A DNA stretch of 64,000 nt. It comes from Candidatus Woesearchaeota archaeon. Its GTDB lineage: Archaea; Nanobdellota; Nanobdellia; Woesearchaeales; GCA-2686295. The first letter of the stretch is position 1; every line of letters begins with the position of its first letter. Under the pieces are notes generated by a model. The model saw only the letters and a program-made list of their open reading frames with translations, was not told the DNA's origin and made no database searches. Positions 1-9,339 of the stretch are shown piece by piece. The stretch is from positions 62,001-126,000 of the forward strand of contig JABMPT010000013.1 in assembly GCA_013202845.1 (NCBI GenBank), read 5' to 3'. The position numbers and the translations under genes are program-made.

Positions 1-2077
1 CTGAAACAGAGTAGTCGATGTAGGCATCCATCTGTTCCAAATCGTCAAAGCTTGATAAAGAATCCACATCTAAGCCAACTACATGGAAAGTAATCTTGTT
101 CTTGTCATAATTATCTAAGGTGAATTCCCATGTGTGATTTATGTCGAATTGAACTCCTCCTTCTAAGAAAGTTGAGTTTATCTCCATGTCATCAATGTCA
201 TCTCCGCCTGATAGAATTATCTTTTCAGGGTCATTCCCAGGTCCTAGTTCTCGCATCAAGGTTCCTTCTATAGTGTAATTGCCAGGCACTAAGTCTAGAG
301 TGTTGGCTTGGATACCTTCAACATTTACAAACTTGATATACTCTGGTTCGCCTTCAGCAGCAACTCTTTCAAGCAATAAAAACAATTTTTCGTTATCATC
401 TAATGCAGAAGAGGATGTTCGAAATATCCAATCACCACTTTTAATCAAAGAATGTTTTTCGATAGCGACATTGAAGGTTTTTTCTTTTATCAGCTCTACA
501 TCGACAATTCCATCCACATCTAGGTTGGTCGAGAATGATGTTATAGAAGTCATGTATCCCTGTTTAGAAGCTGTGAAATAGCCGCCTAAACATATTGGAA
601 GTTGTGTAATTAGTTTTGCATCATCACCTATTTTAACAGAGTTTCCTAATACGCATAGTTCTTCAAAGCAGTGGTATGAAAGTGCAACATCGCCTAATGA
701 CTCTCCACTTACTGAGTCTTTTGTTCTTATTGTTATACCTCCTGAGTTTCTCTGTTCTAAACCACAGAAGTCAATAGAAACGTTTTCCTCTTCCTCTGCT
801 TCTATTTCTGGCAATGGTTCTCCTATCACAGGTTCATTATTTCTAAGATTTGCTTCTAACCCAAACTGTAAAGTAAATCCTTCATTGTTGAAAGCGTTTT
901 CATCCTCAAGGACCACAAGTACAGGATAGGATACGTCATAAGCGAATTTGTAATTATCAAATCCAAAATTAAAGAATTTGTTAGAAATCCTAAAATTCAG
1001 TTCTGGTTTTATTAATTGTCCTCCAGGCTTAACTTTTAGATACATCGGCCACCATCCCAAATAAACAAAATTGACATTATAATTATTCAATGTTGCCAGA
1101 TTTATTTTTGTGGAATTTAATAAGATCATCTTTTGATTATAAATAGCATTTATATATTCATCATCAGTAATGAAATAAGCTGAATTCTTGGCAAATAGAA
1201 CCTGCAAAGAAGGTATATAAGTCATTAACAATGTCTGCAAAGAACTCCTGACATCCTCAAGTAACCAATAATCCGGAGCTCCAAGAGTGATTTTTGAATC
1301 TCTAAAAGGCGGTAAAGTTGGATTCTCACCTATTGAACCAATAGCGATCGTCTCTCTTGTTATAGCCTCTAAGAACTTAGTTCTGTTATCAGCCCCATAG
1401 TTTACTATTTGAGTTGCTAGATCAAACATCTGTTTTAATTTCACATCCAGCTCTGCGGAATACATTGATATTTCTGAAACAACATCATTTTCATTTATAG
1501 TAACTTTGTTGTTAAGATTAACAACTATGGATGCTTCACCTATAGTTACTTTAGCAGCTATATTTTCTGACCTTGTTATATCAAATCCTCCTTCTTTGAA
1601 ATCCTCAAAATCATTAATACATGAGGGAAGATTGTTCACAATATATCTAGCTATTTGTGACTCTATTGAATTCACTGAATCTCCTGTTAAATCCGGCTTC
1701 TCACTATCAAACTGGCAACCAGATATGCAAGAATCAGGCGATTTCATATAATACCAGTAAGGAATAACCATGTCTGATCCTTCTACAAACTCAAAGCTAT
1801 TTCCTTTTGTTGGAAACCCTGGAATAGATACAATACCTGCCAGATGTGGATAAATATATCCTCCTTTCTCACCTAACTTTGAGATACCTTCTTTACCAAT
1901 TTCATACATACATGTTTCAACAAATTTCTTTATATGAGTATATTCCTGAGGAATTGTCTCTTCTGGTTCTGTTTCGTCACCAATTATTGTTGATCGGAAG
2001 TATAGTCCGCCACCTACTATTATTAGTAGAACTATTCCTAAAATCACAAATATTGTTATCTGACCTCTTTTTTTCAT
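1..2077 (-). CDS. Pilin-like surface protein, C-terminus cut off by window edge
   Basis: The minus frame is open from the ATG at 2077 to the window edge, about 692 codons, with no stop seen. The N-terminus is short and basic (MKKRGQ) and runs directly into about 20 hydrophobic residues. That is the layout of archaeal class III, type IV pilin-like signals, where cleavage next to the Gly-Gln would leave the helix on the mature protein. The rest is a long outward-facing region rich in Thr, Ser, Asn and acidic residues, with a Glu-rich linker near residue 425 and a few Cys pairs. The gene follows the 310-residue secreted protein by 2 nt, so it is the third gene of an operon starting at 5374. At close to 700 residues it is far larger than a structural pilin, so a pseudopilin-like adhesin is likelier than a filament subunit. 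Family not identified. Confidence 0.8.
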   Translation of the reverse strand, partial: MKKRGQITIFVILGIVLLIIVGGGLYFRSTIIGDETEPEETIPQEYTHIKKFVETCMYEIGKEGISKLGEKGGYIYPHLAGIVSIPGFPTKGNSFEFVEGSDMVIPYWYYMKSPDSCISGCQFDSEKPDLTGDSVNSIESQIARYIVNNLPSCINDFEDFKEGGFDITRSENIAAKVTIGEASIVVNLNNKVTINENDVVSEISMYSAELDVKLKQMFDLATQIVNYGADNRTKFLEAITRETIAIGSIGENPTLPPFRDSKITLGAPDYWLLEDVRSSLQTLLMTYIPSLQVLFAKNSAYFITDDEYINAIYNQKMILLNSTKINLATLNNYNVNFVYLGWWPMYLKVKPGGQLIKPELNFRISNKFFNFGFDNYKFAYDVSYPVLVVLEDENAFNNEGFTLQFGLEANLRNNEPVIGEPLPEIEAEEEENVSIDFCGLEQRNSGGITIRTKDSVSGESLGDVALSYHCFEELCVLGNSVKIGDDAKLITQLPICLGGYFTASKQGYMTSITSFSTNLDVDGIVDVELIKEKTFNVAIEKHSLIKSGDWIFRTSSSALDDNEKLFLLLERVAAEGEPEYIKFVNVEGIQANTLDLVPGNYTIEGTLMRELGPGNDPEKIILSGGDDIDDMEINSTFLEGGVQFDINHTWEFTLDNYDKNKITFHVVGLDVDSLSSFDDLEQMDAYIDYSVS

Positions 2078-2079
2078 TT

Positions 2080-3012
2080 TTATTCTATTAAATTTATTCT
2101 CTGGCAAAGTTTGCCGTTGTCTAAAGAGTGAAAGTCAAAGTAGTTGTACAAGTCATCATTCTTAAATACTAAGCACACCTTGTCATAATCATCTGTGAAA
2201 TTATATGTCTGTGTTCCTAAAGCCATAAATTCTCCTATTTGTAACACCTTAGTTTCTTCATTCTCAAGTATGGATCTTGACCCACCATTAGGCTCATAAA
2301 GTCTCACATCAACTTCCAAACCAGACTTTTTCTGCGAAGTAAGATACCAATCAACAAAATAATACTTCCAAGTAGTTCCATCCTGATCTTCAAAAGAAGT
2401 TGTTTTGTAAGCCTTGAGATAGGCTCCGTTTCTTACTTGAGAAGAACCTGCATCAGATACCATTATAGTCCTTGACTTATCAGTGTAACCTGTTAACAAG
2501 CAGAGGTTATTCTCCCAATTAGTAGCATCAAAAACTCTTCCAAGACCTTCTGAAAAGAATTTATCAAATGACTTTGTGTAAGAATCGCTTGCAGTCCAAT
2601 CAAAAATGGACCCAACAAAAGCAATTGATCTGCCAAGAGCAACTCCATAACCTATTGTGTCAAGTATATCTCCACCATAAGCTTCTTTGAGAAAGAAATC
2701 ATCGCGTCTCTTTTTATCTGCTGCAGCTTTTTCTTTTGCTTCTGCTTCCATCTCAGTAGTTGTCAAAATTTTAGGATTCCATTCTACCTGTCTTAGCTCC
2801 AATGATTGTTCAGACACAAGATCTTTTGAAGGTATTATTTCCACATAATTATCAGGCACTCCATCACCAGAATTGTCAACAGGTCCAAGAATAGTGTCAC
2901 CTAGAAAGAAATTGGTATATGGTTGATAGGGTTCAATATCCAGTAATTGCGCAAAAACAAAGCTGCAGCTAATCAAAGCTACCAAAATCCCAATCAATAT
3001 TTTATTATTCAT
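2080..3012 (-). CDS. Secreted protein of unknown function
   Basis: This 310-residue protein begins with a Sec-type signal peptide: MNNK, a hydrophobic core, and a likely cleavage site near FVFAQ at residue 21. A Lys/Glu/Ala-rich helical segment near residues 87-103 is followed by a Gly/Ala-containing stretch, then a probably beta-rich C-terminal half with three Cys. There is no transmembrane anchor after the signal. Its start overlaps the end of the upstream 789-residue gene by 8 nt, and its stop lies 2 nt before the pilin-like gene, so the three are co-translated. I do not recognise a family. Context suggests a periplasmic or surface partner of the pilin-like protein. Confidence 0.75.
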   Translation of the reverse strand: MNNKILIGILVALISCSFVFAQLLDIEPYQPYTNFFLGDTILGPVDNSGDGVPDNYVEIIPSKDLVSEQSLELRQVEWNPKILTTTEMEAEAKEKAAADKKRRDDFFLKEAYGGDILDTIGYGVALGRSIAFVGSIFDWTASDSYTKSFDKFFSEGLGRVFDATNWENNLCLLTGYTDKSRTIMVSDAGSSQVRNGAYLKAYKTTSFEDQDGTTWKYYFVDWYLTSQKKSGLEVDVRLYEPNGGSRSILENEETKVLQIGEFMALGTQTYNFTDDYDKVCLVFKNDDLYNYFDFHSLDNGKLCQRINLIE

Positions 3013-5374
3013 TGTTCTTCAAGGCATCCACTCTGCTACGCGCGTTTTGAAGAGCGCCATTAGTATAAGTGTTCATCTTCGCTTGCTCATAAAGAGATTG
3101 CAATGGTTTGAGCGCTTGTCTAGAGATTGCAGCCAAATGAGCAGCTTTCGCTAAGTAAAGACATGGTGCATGTAAAAGTGCTGAAGATCTTATTTGCGGA
3201 ACCCTACAAACGAGTGTGGCTGCTAAACCAGCCATGGCAAGAGGATCCCTAAGAGTTGTATGTACTCCGGCTGTGAAATCCTTTAACATATTGGTAAAAG
3301 GAAAAGCGTTCAAAGCTTCTCCAGTAATAAATCTGCATTTCTGGAAACCCCTAGTTTGCTGACAGGTTGATATTGGCACTCCGGCTGGGACACCTTCCAG
3401 GAGACAATCTAGATAAGAGGTTTCAATACCTCTAAGATTTCTTAAGTGCAGAGCTATGTCAGGAACACAAAGACTCAAAGAAGCAACAATTAAACTCTTA
3501 TCAGATGATAACTGATTTCTACAAGCATCCTTAGTTAGACTAACTAATGCATCTGGTGAAAACTTTGAGCACATAAGATCTTTATACTTCTCACCTATGC
3601 CTCCTAATGGACTATCTTTATCACAAGAAGCGATGTCACAATAATTTTTCCCAGCAACCTGTAGCCAATGAGTATTTGCATCACCAGTTACTTGATTAGT
3701 CTCTTTTATTACCTCTGATGTAGGACCAGGTTTTGCGTCAACACCAACTTTTATTTCATTATAAGCCTTATTGAACCCTTCAACTGCTCCTGTGAAACCT
3801 CTAGTATAACCGCAAGATTGTTTTATTAGATTACCAACTTCAATAAATGTATCCATTCTTTCACCAAATAACCAAGAATCACTTAATAATTTGTTTGCCT
3901 CTTCTATTATTTTATCTTTTGCATTCCCACCTTCTTTCAAAACAATACTAAAACTAATATTCTCTACTTCATAGTTTGTGTGATAATATCGTCCTTTTTT
4001 TGATCTTATCTTGATTATACATTCATACTCATATATTCCCGGGTCGTATTTCCTTGCAGCGACTTCTCCTACTATAAGTGGTGTTGTTGTGCCACGGAAT
4101 GCGTTGAAGAGTTTGAAATCATTCTCATTCAACACTGACTTGTTCTGTTTTGAAACACAAGACTCTGGTCTAATCTCTAATATTTCGACATCTCCAACTT
4201 TTGGTGATAATGGAATCTTATAGTATATTTTGACATCAGAAGTAGTATGCCTAATAACATCAGTGTTTAAAACAGCGGGCATTCCCTGAACAGTTCCAAC
4301 TGTCCATTCATCCAGTTCTACTGTTTCATTCAATCCCCACACTTCTTTTTCAAAAGTATCGATAACCATATTCCCTGCTGTGTCTTTTACATATAGTTCT
4401 GCACTGCCAGTATATGGACCGTCGCCTATAACTGGGGAAGAAACAGTACAAACCCACGTTCCGTCATCGTTCTCAGAGCAAGCTCCTGTCTCTATTTCAC
4501 CGCCAAACTCAGAGAAGTTTCCTTCAATGCTTACTTCTCCTAGGTTTTCTGTGACATTAACAATAACAACAAGAGTATCGCCTATCTTGACATATTCTTC
4601 ATCCTCGCTTCCAACAGTAACGTTTAATACTTCAGGCGCATCACTATCACACAACAAATCATTCCTTAAATTATTCGCAACTTTGTTGTAGGCATCATCC
4701 ATTGTTTCCAATGGTCTTATGCTCACTGGTATCCTCTGACCAGAATTACATGTAACCTTAGCAAAACCATAACAAGTCAATCCTTCACATTCATGCACAA
4801 ATCTCTTTTTGCCTGCTAATTCATACCTAACTATCTTCTTGTCAAAAGTCGCTTTTTCATCTCTGAAGTCAATCCTTATCTTTGAGGATATATCAGATGC
4901 TATGAAACATGTCGTGTTCAAACAGGTCTCTGTACCAATATAGGTCGCATTCGGCTCTGTATTGTCAATATCAAAAGTGTATGCTTCTTCTATCAGCACA
5001 CTATCTGTATCGTTGTGCAAGGTTATAGGTATGATAACTGTATCACCTGGCAGCAATAGAATTATCTTCCTTATGTAACAAGTATAAGTGTCATTCTCTT
5101 TCTCACAGGAACTTGCTTGCATGGCCTTGTTCTCATAACCGAGTTGCTGAACTAAGGCATCGTTCCTGTTCAAACCAGATAAATCTGTGCTCAACCATTT
5201 GAAATCAGAACCAGTAATAACCATTTTCAGGTCGATGTTTGGCACCCGACCCATTGAAACAGTTGTCAATGGCTTGCCATGACTCTCGAATTCCAAGAAC
5301 TCAAGCTCTGTAACTTCTAGAGCAGTAGCAAATGGTATGATTAGAAGTAATAGTATCAAGGATATTCTCTTCAT
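3005..5374 (-). CDS. Large secreted protein with Ig-like region and Cys-rich helical C-terminus
   Basis: The 789-residue protein starts with a signal peptide (MKRISLILLLLII, cleavage near TALE at residues 18-20). Residues up to about 470 look beta-rich, with many Asn-x-Ser/Thr sites and an Ig-like stretch near 250-345 that ends in a KDTAGN-type strand. From about residue 505 the protein becomes helical and rich in Cys, about 15 in total, ending in an amphipathic basic tail. It is the first gene of a three-gene operon. A TATA-like TCTATATATAG lies at about 5411-5421 on the minus strand, and AGAGGG about 10 nt before the ATG may serve as ribosome binding site. No enzyme motif was seen. Surface adhesion or assembly is a guess from context. 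Confidence 0.78.
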   Translation of the reverse strand: MKRISLILLLLIIPFATALEVTELEFLEFESHGKPLTTVSMGRVPNIDLKMVITGSDFKWLSTDLSGLNRNDALVQQLGYENKAMQASSCEKENDTYTCYIRKIILLLPGDTVIIPITLHNDTDSVLIEEAYTFDIDNTEPNATYIGTETCLNTTCFIASDISSKIRIDFRDEKATFDKKIVRYELAGKKRFVHECEGLTCYGFAKVTCNSGQRIPVSIRPLETMDDAYNKVANNLRNDLLCDSDAPEVLNVTVGSEDEEYVKIGDTLVVIVNVTENLGEVSIEGNFSEFGGEIETGACSENDDGTWVCTVSSPVIGDGPYTGSAELYVKDTAGNMVIDTFEKEVWGLNETVELDEWTVGTVQGMPAVLNTDVIRHTTSDVKIYYKIPLSPKVGDVEILEIRPESCVSKQNKSVLNENDFKLFNAFRGTTTPLIVGEVAARKYDPGIYEYECIIKIRSKKGRYYHTNYEVENISFSIVLKEGGNAKDKIIEEANKLLSDSWLFGERMDTFIEVGNLIKQSCGYTRGFTGAVEGFNKAYNEIKVGVDAKPGPTSEVIKETNQVTGDANTHWLQVAGKNYCDIASCDKDSPLGGIGEKYKDLMCSKFSPDALVSLTKDACRNQLSSDKSLIVASLSLCVPDIALHLRNLRGIETSYLDCLLEGVPAGVPISTCQQTRGFQKCRFITGEALNAFPFTNMLKDFTAGVHTTLRDPLAMAGLAATLVCRVPQIRSSALLHAPCLYLAKAAHLAAISRQALKPLQSLYEQAKMNTYTNGALQNARSRVDALKNNE

Positions 5375-5407
5375 GCAACCGACCCTCTTTTAACATAATT
5401 ATCGAGG

Positions 5408-5440
5408 TTATTCTATATATAGTTTTCTATTATAGAACTA
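5408..5440 (-). promoter_or_regulatory. Promoter region of the three-gene surface operon
   Basis: TTCTATA and TATAGAA arms at about 5412-5438 surround the TATA-like element that would drive the minus-strand operon starting at 5374. The inverted repeat may be an operator. The 137 bp gap between 5374 and 5512 holds two divergent promoters and nothing else that I can see. Confidence 0.4.
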
Positions 5441-5480
5441 TCTTATCTTGTCATCAATATTCAAATAATTTTTCTAAATA

Positions 5481-5514
5481 TTTATAAATTCTAAAACCAT
5501 ACATATCTGGTATG
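5481..5514 (+). promoter_or_regulatory. TATA box and palindromic operator over the start of the HTH_10 gene
   Basis: TTTATAAAT at 5481-5489 lies about 25 nt before the ATG at 5512, implying a leaderless transcript. ACCATACATATCTGGT at 5496-5511 abuts the start codon and matches 14 of 16 bases of the perfect palindrome at 6154-6169. The same stretch also contains CATAC-N7-GTATG (5498-5514). Its position downstream of the TATA box would suit repression. Confidence 0.6.
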
Positions 5515-6147
5515 TACAAATTTAGTTTTAAGGTTAGACATAAGGGTTGTCATGAAACAAGGTTTAGTTTAGATTTTCCAAAACACCACATAACTGTCAT
5601 TGATATTCAATCAACTGACCCTGAAGAGAAACAGTATTTCTACTACATCACAGGTTCTGCTAATAAGTTTGATGAAATAATAACTTATCTAAAGAAATCA
5701 AAAGGATATAAACTTGTAAAGGAAATAGAAAGATCAAGAGATACCCTACTATTATTAGTTGTTCTTCATCAGACAGGCTACATCCAAAATATAATCCAGA
5801 AACACCATGGCTTTTTCATCGAGCTGCACACAGTTTCTGAAGGTTATGAATACTGGCACGTTGGAGTTATCAAAAGAGAATCAATTGATGATATGCTTAG
5901 CGAATTCAAGAAAATGGGCGAACTAAAAGTGTTGCACATTGGAGAAGTTGAGTTTGAAAACACAATTCTTTCAAAGCAGCAGAAAAAAGTTTTTACTTAC
6001 GCTCATGAGCAAGGTTATTACGGAACTCCTAGAAAAACAACAATTGCAAAAATTGCAAAAGCTCTAAATCTAAACAGCTCCACAGTAGGAGAACATCTTC
6101 TAAAAGCAGAGAATAAAATCATCAATCTGAGTGCTAAAAGAATATAA
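5512..6147 (+). CDS. HTH_10 (Bat-type) transcriptional regulator
   Basis: This 211-residue protein ends, from about residue 152, in a helix-turn-helix of the bacterioopsin-activator type: LSKQQKKVFTYAHEQGYYG, then KTTIAKIAKALNLNSSTVGEHL. The N-terminal 150 residues form an unassigned sensor-like region of alternating strands and helices, starting with a Cys/His pair (HKGCHE). In characterised archaea HTH_10 proteins are DNA-binding regulators, usually activators. The ATG is covered by a palindrome repeated upstream of the next gene, so the protein probably regulates itself and that gene. The ligand is unknown. Confidence 0.85.
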   Translation: MYKFSFKVRHKGCHETRFSLDFPKHHITVIDIQSTDPEEKQYFYYITGSANKFDEIITYLKKSKGYKLVKEIERSRDTLLLLVVLHQTGYIQNIIQKHHGFFIELHTVSEGYEYWHVGVIKRESIDDMLSEFKKMGELKVLHIGEVEFENTILSKQQKKVFTYAHEQGYYGTPRKTTIAKIAKALNLNSSTVGEHLLKAENKIINLSAKRI

Positions 6148-6153
6148 AGCAAC

Positions 6154-6169
6154 ACCAGATATATCTGGT
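6154..6169. promoter_or_regulatory. Perfect 16 bp palindromic operator
   Basis: ACCAGATATATCTGGT is its own reverse complement. It sits 39 nt before the ATG at 6208 and just upstream of a TATA-like AATATATATTTT (about 6176-6186). A 14/16 copy overlaps the start of the HTH_10 gene. Upstream-of-TATA placement here contrasts with the downstream placement at the regulator gene. Confidence 0.65.
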
Positions 6170-6207
6170 ATAAGCAATATATATTTTGTTTGATTACTAA
6201 TACTACA

Positions 6208-6687
6208 ATGAATCAAACTAGTCATTTAACACAAGCAGATCATCAAAAACCTCTAGAAAAACAACTAATTCAAGCTGATTGGGGCGCAACACTAAGTTAT
6301 GGAGACCCTTTAATGCCCCCAATTTTTGAAAAAATAGCCTCACTAGCAACACTGGGCGAAGTAGGTCTTGAAGCATACGAACACATTAAAAGAGACCAAT
6401 TAAAAAAAGCAGAAAAAAGAGGTGAAAAATCGCCTTTAGAAAACCTTAGCCTAAAAGACATAAATTTATTCTATTCAATTAATAGAGCAGGCATTATAGA
6501 AATTGGACCTTTAGTAGAATACTGTTATTCTCCCCTTTACATAGATTACCCGCCAAAAATAACTCTGGAAAGCATGGAGGAGTTCGAACAATTAGCAGAT
6601 ACATCGGGACTAAAAATAATTCCAGAAAGAAGAATAACAATAGATTTAATTTACTTTTACGATACATTCAAGTTTGAAAAAAAATAA
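6208..6687 (+). CDS. Small cytoplasmic protein of unknown function, likely HTH_10 target
   Basis: I place the start at the ATG at 6208, which gives 159 residues; an in-frame TTG at 6190 is less likely because the TATA-like box ends at 6186. There is no signal peptide or membrane segment. The sequence is soluble and mixed, with a Lys-rich helix around residues 60-72. No family is recognised. The palindrome at 6154-6169 shared with the neighbouring regulator suggests that this gene is controlled by it. It ends 1 nt from the stop of the convergent metG gene. Confidence 0.7.
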   Translation: MNQTSHLTQADHQKPLEKQLIQADWGATLSYGDPLMPPIFEKIASLATLGEVGLEAYEHIKRDQLKKAEKRGEKSPLENLSLKDINLFYSINRAGIIEIGPLVEYCYSPLYIDYPPKITLESMEEFEQLADTSGLKIIPERRITIDLIYFYDTFKFEKK

Positions 6688-6688
6688 A

Positions 6689-9316
6689 TTAGCTTATCTT
6701 CCCATCAATATTCTTGTCAACTTTAACAGTTTCAGAACTAGTTTTCAAAGGTTTCCCCTCAAAGTAAGCTTGTCCATTTTTAGCAACTAACTTTACTTCG
6801 GAAAATTCAGGAAAAGTAATCTGCTTCTTGTTTGGATTTGCACCTTCAACCAACACAGAGTCACCTGGCTTAGAATTTTTAACAAATAGTACTCCAACTC
6901 CGCTTTTTTCATCACCCGCTGCCAAAAGCATGCCTTCTGATTTCTCACCACGTAATTTAGCATGCTGTAGATTGGTAACCACAACTATCTTCTTACCCTT
7001 CAATTCTTCAGGCTTGTAATGCTCTTTCAAGCCGGCAACGAGCTGTTTTTTCTCACCAACATCAATCTGCATAATATATAGTTTATCAGCATCAGGGTGC
7101 TGTTTTACTTCTTTTACTTCAGCAACTTTAAGATTCAACTTTGAAAAAGCGTTTTCTTTCTTTAGGCCCAAAATCTTATATGATCCATTGTTGAACTTGA
7201 TTATCAGATCGCAAGCCTTCTTAACAGAATCTCGCATTTCCTTATCAGAGAGTTTCTTGTTACCAAAAGCAACTAGTAAAACCGCTCTGCTCCTATTATC
7301 AGTGACTGTTTGTTGACATTGCTTTGAAAACCTTCCAAGCACTTTTTCATCATCAGCATAAACAACCTCTCCAGCTTTTAGTTTCTCAGAGATGTTGCCT
7401 AAAGAAACAAATGGTTCGTCCTTTGATAATCTCACAGAAACATCTCCTTTAATCTTGTTAACATCATGAGTGGCCATGGAAATACCTGTCTCAACTGACA
7501 CAACATTGTAAACATCCACTACAGTGTTGATCTGAGGTAATTGTCCCTTGTCCTTCACTAAGTTTATTAGATTAATGACAGAGTTAGGACTTTTTTTAAT
7601 ATCAAGGCCACTTTCCTTATCAATTCTTCTGTACTCATCGAGAACATCCTTCCTGGAAAATAGTTTGTTTCTTACTTCTTTTTTCAATCTTTCAAGACCC
7701 TCATGTTTCTTCTTCACACTAAGGCCATTAATAACCGCACATAAAACCTTCACTCCTCTTTTCTCAACTTCTGGTTTAACACTGTAATCAACATGCACAG
7801 GTTTTTCTTCTGACTGAACAACCTCAATTTTCCTAAGAATAATCTCTGCGTCACCAATTTTATGATTTTTCAGATTCACGTTCAAATCCTTAAATGTCAA
7901 GTCCTTAAGGTTCAACTGCTTCTCTATCTCAGATGAGAATATAGGAAGAATTGGTTTTAAAACAATTACAAGATCTTTAACCAAGTTTACACAAAGAGAC
8001 AATACTTCGTGAGCTTTTTTCTTATCTTTCTTGATTAAACTCCATGGTTCGTTATCCTGAAAGTATTTATTGCCAATTGCACTTATCTTGAGAATAGCAT
8101 TTACTGCATTCCTTAATTTATAGTTTTCATAAAGTGATAGTACTTCCTTAAACTTTGATTCGATTGGAGCTGTGAATTTATTATCTTTTGCAGCAATAAC
8201 TTTGCCATCAAAATTTTTGTTTAGGAATGATAAAGTTCTATAGATAAAATTAGCCACATTGCTAACCAATTCAGTATTGGCCCTCTCAACCAATAATTCT
8301 TCTGAATACTCTCCATCAGATTCAAAAGGCATGGTTCCGACTAAATAGAATTTGAATATTTCAGAACCATAGTTTTCTATTTGTGAAAAAGGTTCTACCA
8401 CATTTCCAGATGACTTGCCCATCTTTGTTCCACCAGATAATATAAATCCGTGAACAAAGAGTTTCTTTGGCAGTGGAATATTTGCAGACAATAGCATTGC
8501 AGGCCAGAATGCTGCATGAAATCTCAGAATATCTTTTCCAATTATATGAACGTCTGCAGGCCATATTTTGTTAAATTCTTTTTGATCTCTTCCATAACCT
8601 ATGCCTGTAATATAATTTGACAGGGCATCGCACCAGACATACATTATCTGCTCATCATCTCCAGGCACAGGAATTCCCCATGGAAGGGTTGTTTTTGGTC
8701 TTGAAAAACTAATATCCTTTGCATCTTTAAGAAATGATAATATCTCGTTTTTTCTTTCTTTTGGAACTACTTCGTATTCATTCGATTTGATTTTCTTGAT
8801 AAGTTCGTCCTTGTACTTTGATAGTTTAAAGAAATAATTCTCTTCATCAACAACTTTGATATTGAGTTTTGGATGATTTGGACATTTATTGTCTACAAGC
8901 TCTTTTTCTGTTTTGAAAGTTTCACATCCGACACAGTATAACCCTTGATAGTTTTTTTTGTAGATATCGCCTGATTTTGCCAGGTTTTTCCACAGTTCAA
9001 TTACACCTGGGTGGTGTACTTTTTTATCTGTTGTTCTTATAAAATAATCATATGAAATATTAAGCTCTTTGTACAATTTTTTGAAAACACCAACATGCTC
9101 ATCTAGAAATTTAGAAATCTCTTTTCCTGATTTCTTTGCAGTTTCCCAGTTCTTTGTACCATGTTCATCAGTTCCAGTCTGAAACCATACATCCTTACCA
9201 AGCAATCTGTGGAAACGTGCAACTACGTCGGCCTGTACAATTTCCAAGGCATGACCCAAGTGAGGGACCGAGTTTGGGTATGCAATCGCAGTTGTCACAT
9301 AAAATTTCTTTTTCAT
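6689..9316 (-). CDS. metG: Methionyl-tRNA synthetase with inserted B3/B4 domain and C-terminal tRNA-binding domain
   Basis: This 875-residue enzyme charges tRNA-Met. The Rossmann core carries the class I signatures HLGH (19-22) and KMGKS (298-302), and a zinc knuckle C128-x2-C131...C145-x2-H148. The anticodon-binding helical domain ends near 495. Residues about 515-715 do not belong to normal MetRS. They match the B3/B4 domain known from the PheRS beta chain and from free-standing COG3382 proteins: LPQINTVVDVYN, then GDVSVRL, GEVVYADDEKVLGR, then an RAVLLVAFG strand. Residues 725-830 are an EMAP-II/MetG-C type OB fold (EVKQHPDADKLY, LRGEKSEGMLLAA). Both ends are in one continuous frame. TATA CCTTTAAATA at 9340-9349 puts the RNA start at or near the ATG. 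The core call is certain; the role of the B3/B4 insert is open. Confidence 0.96.
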   Translation of the reverse strand: MKKKFYVTTAIAYPNSVPHLGHALEIVQADVVARFHRLLGKDVWFQTGTDEHGTKNWETAKKSGKEISKFLDEHVGVFKKLYKELNISYDYFIRTTDKKVHHPGVIELWKNLAKSGDIYKKNYQGLYCVGCETFKTEKELVDNKCPNHPKLNIKVVDEENYFFKLSKYKDELIKKIKSNEYEVVPKERKNEILSFLKDAKDISFSRPKTTLPWGIPVPGDDEQIMYVWCDALSNYITGIGYGRDQKEFNKIWPADVHIIGKDILRFHAAFWPAMLLSANIPLPKKLFVHGFILSGGTKMGKSSGNVVEPFSQIENYGSEIFKFYLVGTMPFESDGEYSEELLVERANTELVSNVANFIYRTLSFLNKNFDGKVIAAKDNKFTAPIESKFKEVLSLYENYKLRNAVNAILKISAIGNKYFQDNEPWSLIKKDKKKAHEVLSLCVNLVKDLVIVLKPILPIFSSEIEKQLNLKDLTFKDLNVNLKNHKIGDAEIILRKIEVVQSEEKPVHVDYSVKPEVEKRGVKVLCAVINGLSVKKKHEGLERLKKEVRNKLFSRKDVLDEYRRIDKESGLDIKKSPNSVINLINLVKDKGQLPQINTVVDVYNVVSVETGISMATHDVNKIKGDVSVRLSKDEPFVSLGNISEKLKAGEVVYADDEKVLGRFSKQCQQTVTDNRSRAVLLVAFGNKKLSDKEMRDSVKKACDLIIKFNNGSYKILGLKKENAFSKLNLKVAEVKEVKQHPDADKLYIMQIDVGEKKQLVAGLKEHYKPEELKGKKIVVVTNLQHAKLRGEKSEGMLLAAGDEKSGVGVLFVKNSKPGDSVLVEGANPNKKQITFPEFSEVKLVAKNGQAYFEGKPLKTSSETVKVDKNIDGKIS

Positions 9317-9339
9317 GATGAAACTTGAGAAGAGAGAAG

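Noticed and set aside
6190-6207. TTG start for the 6208 gene
   Set aside because: It lies 4 nt after the TATA-like box, too close to be within the transcript; ATG at 6208 is better placed.
9314-9321. ATGATGA as a C box of a C/D small RNA near metG
   Set aside because: No matching D box (CTGA) at the expected distance; the bases overlap the metG start codon.
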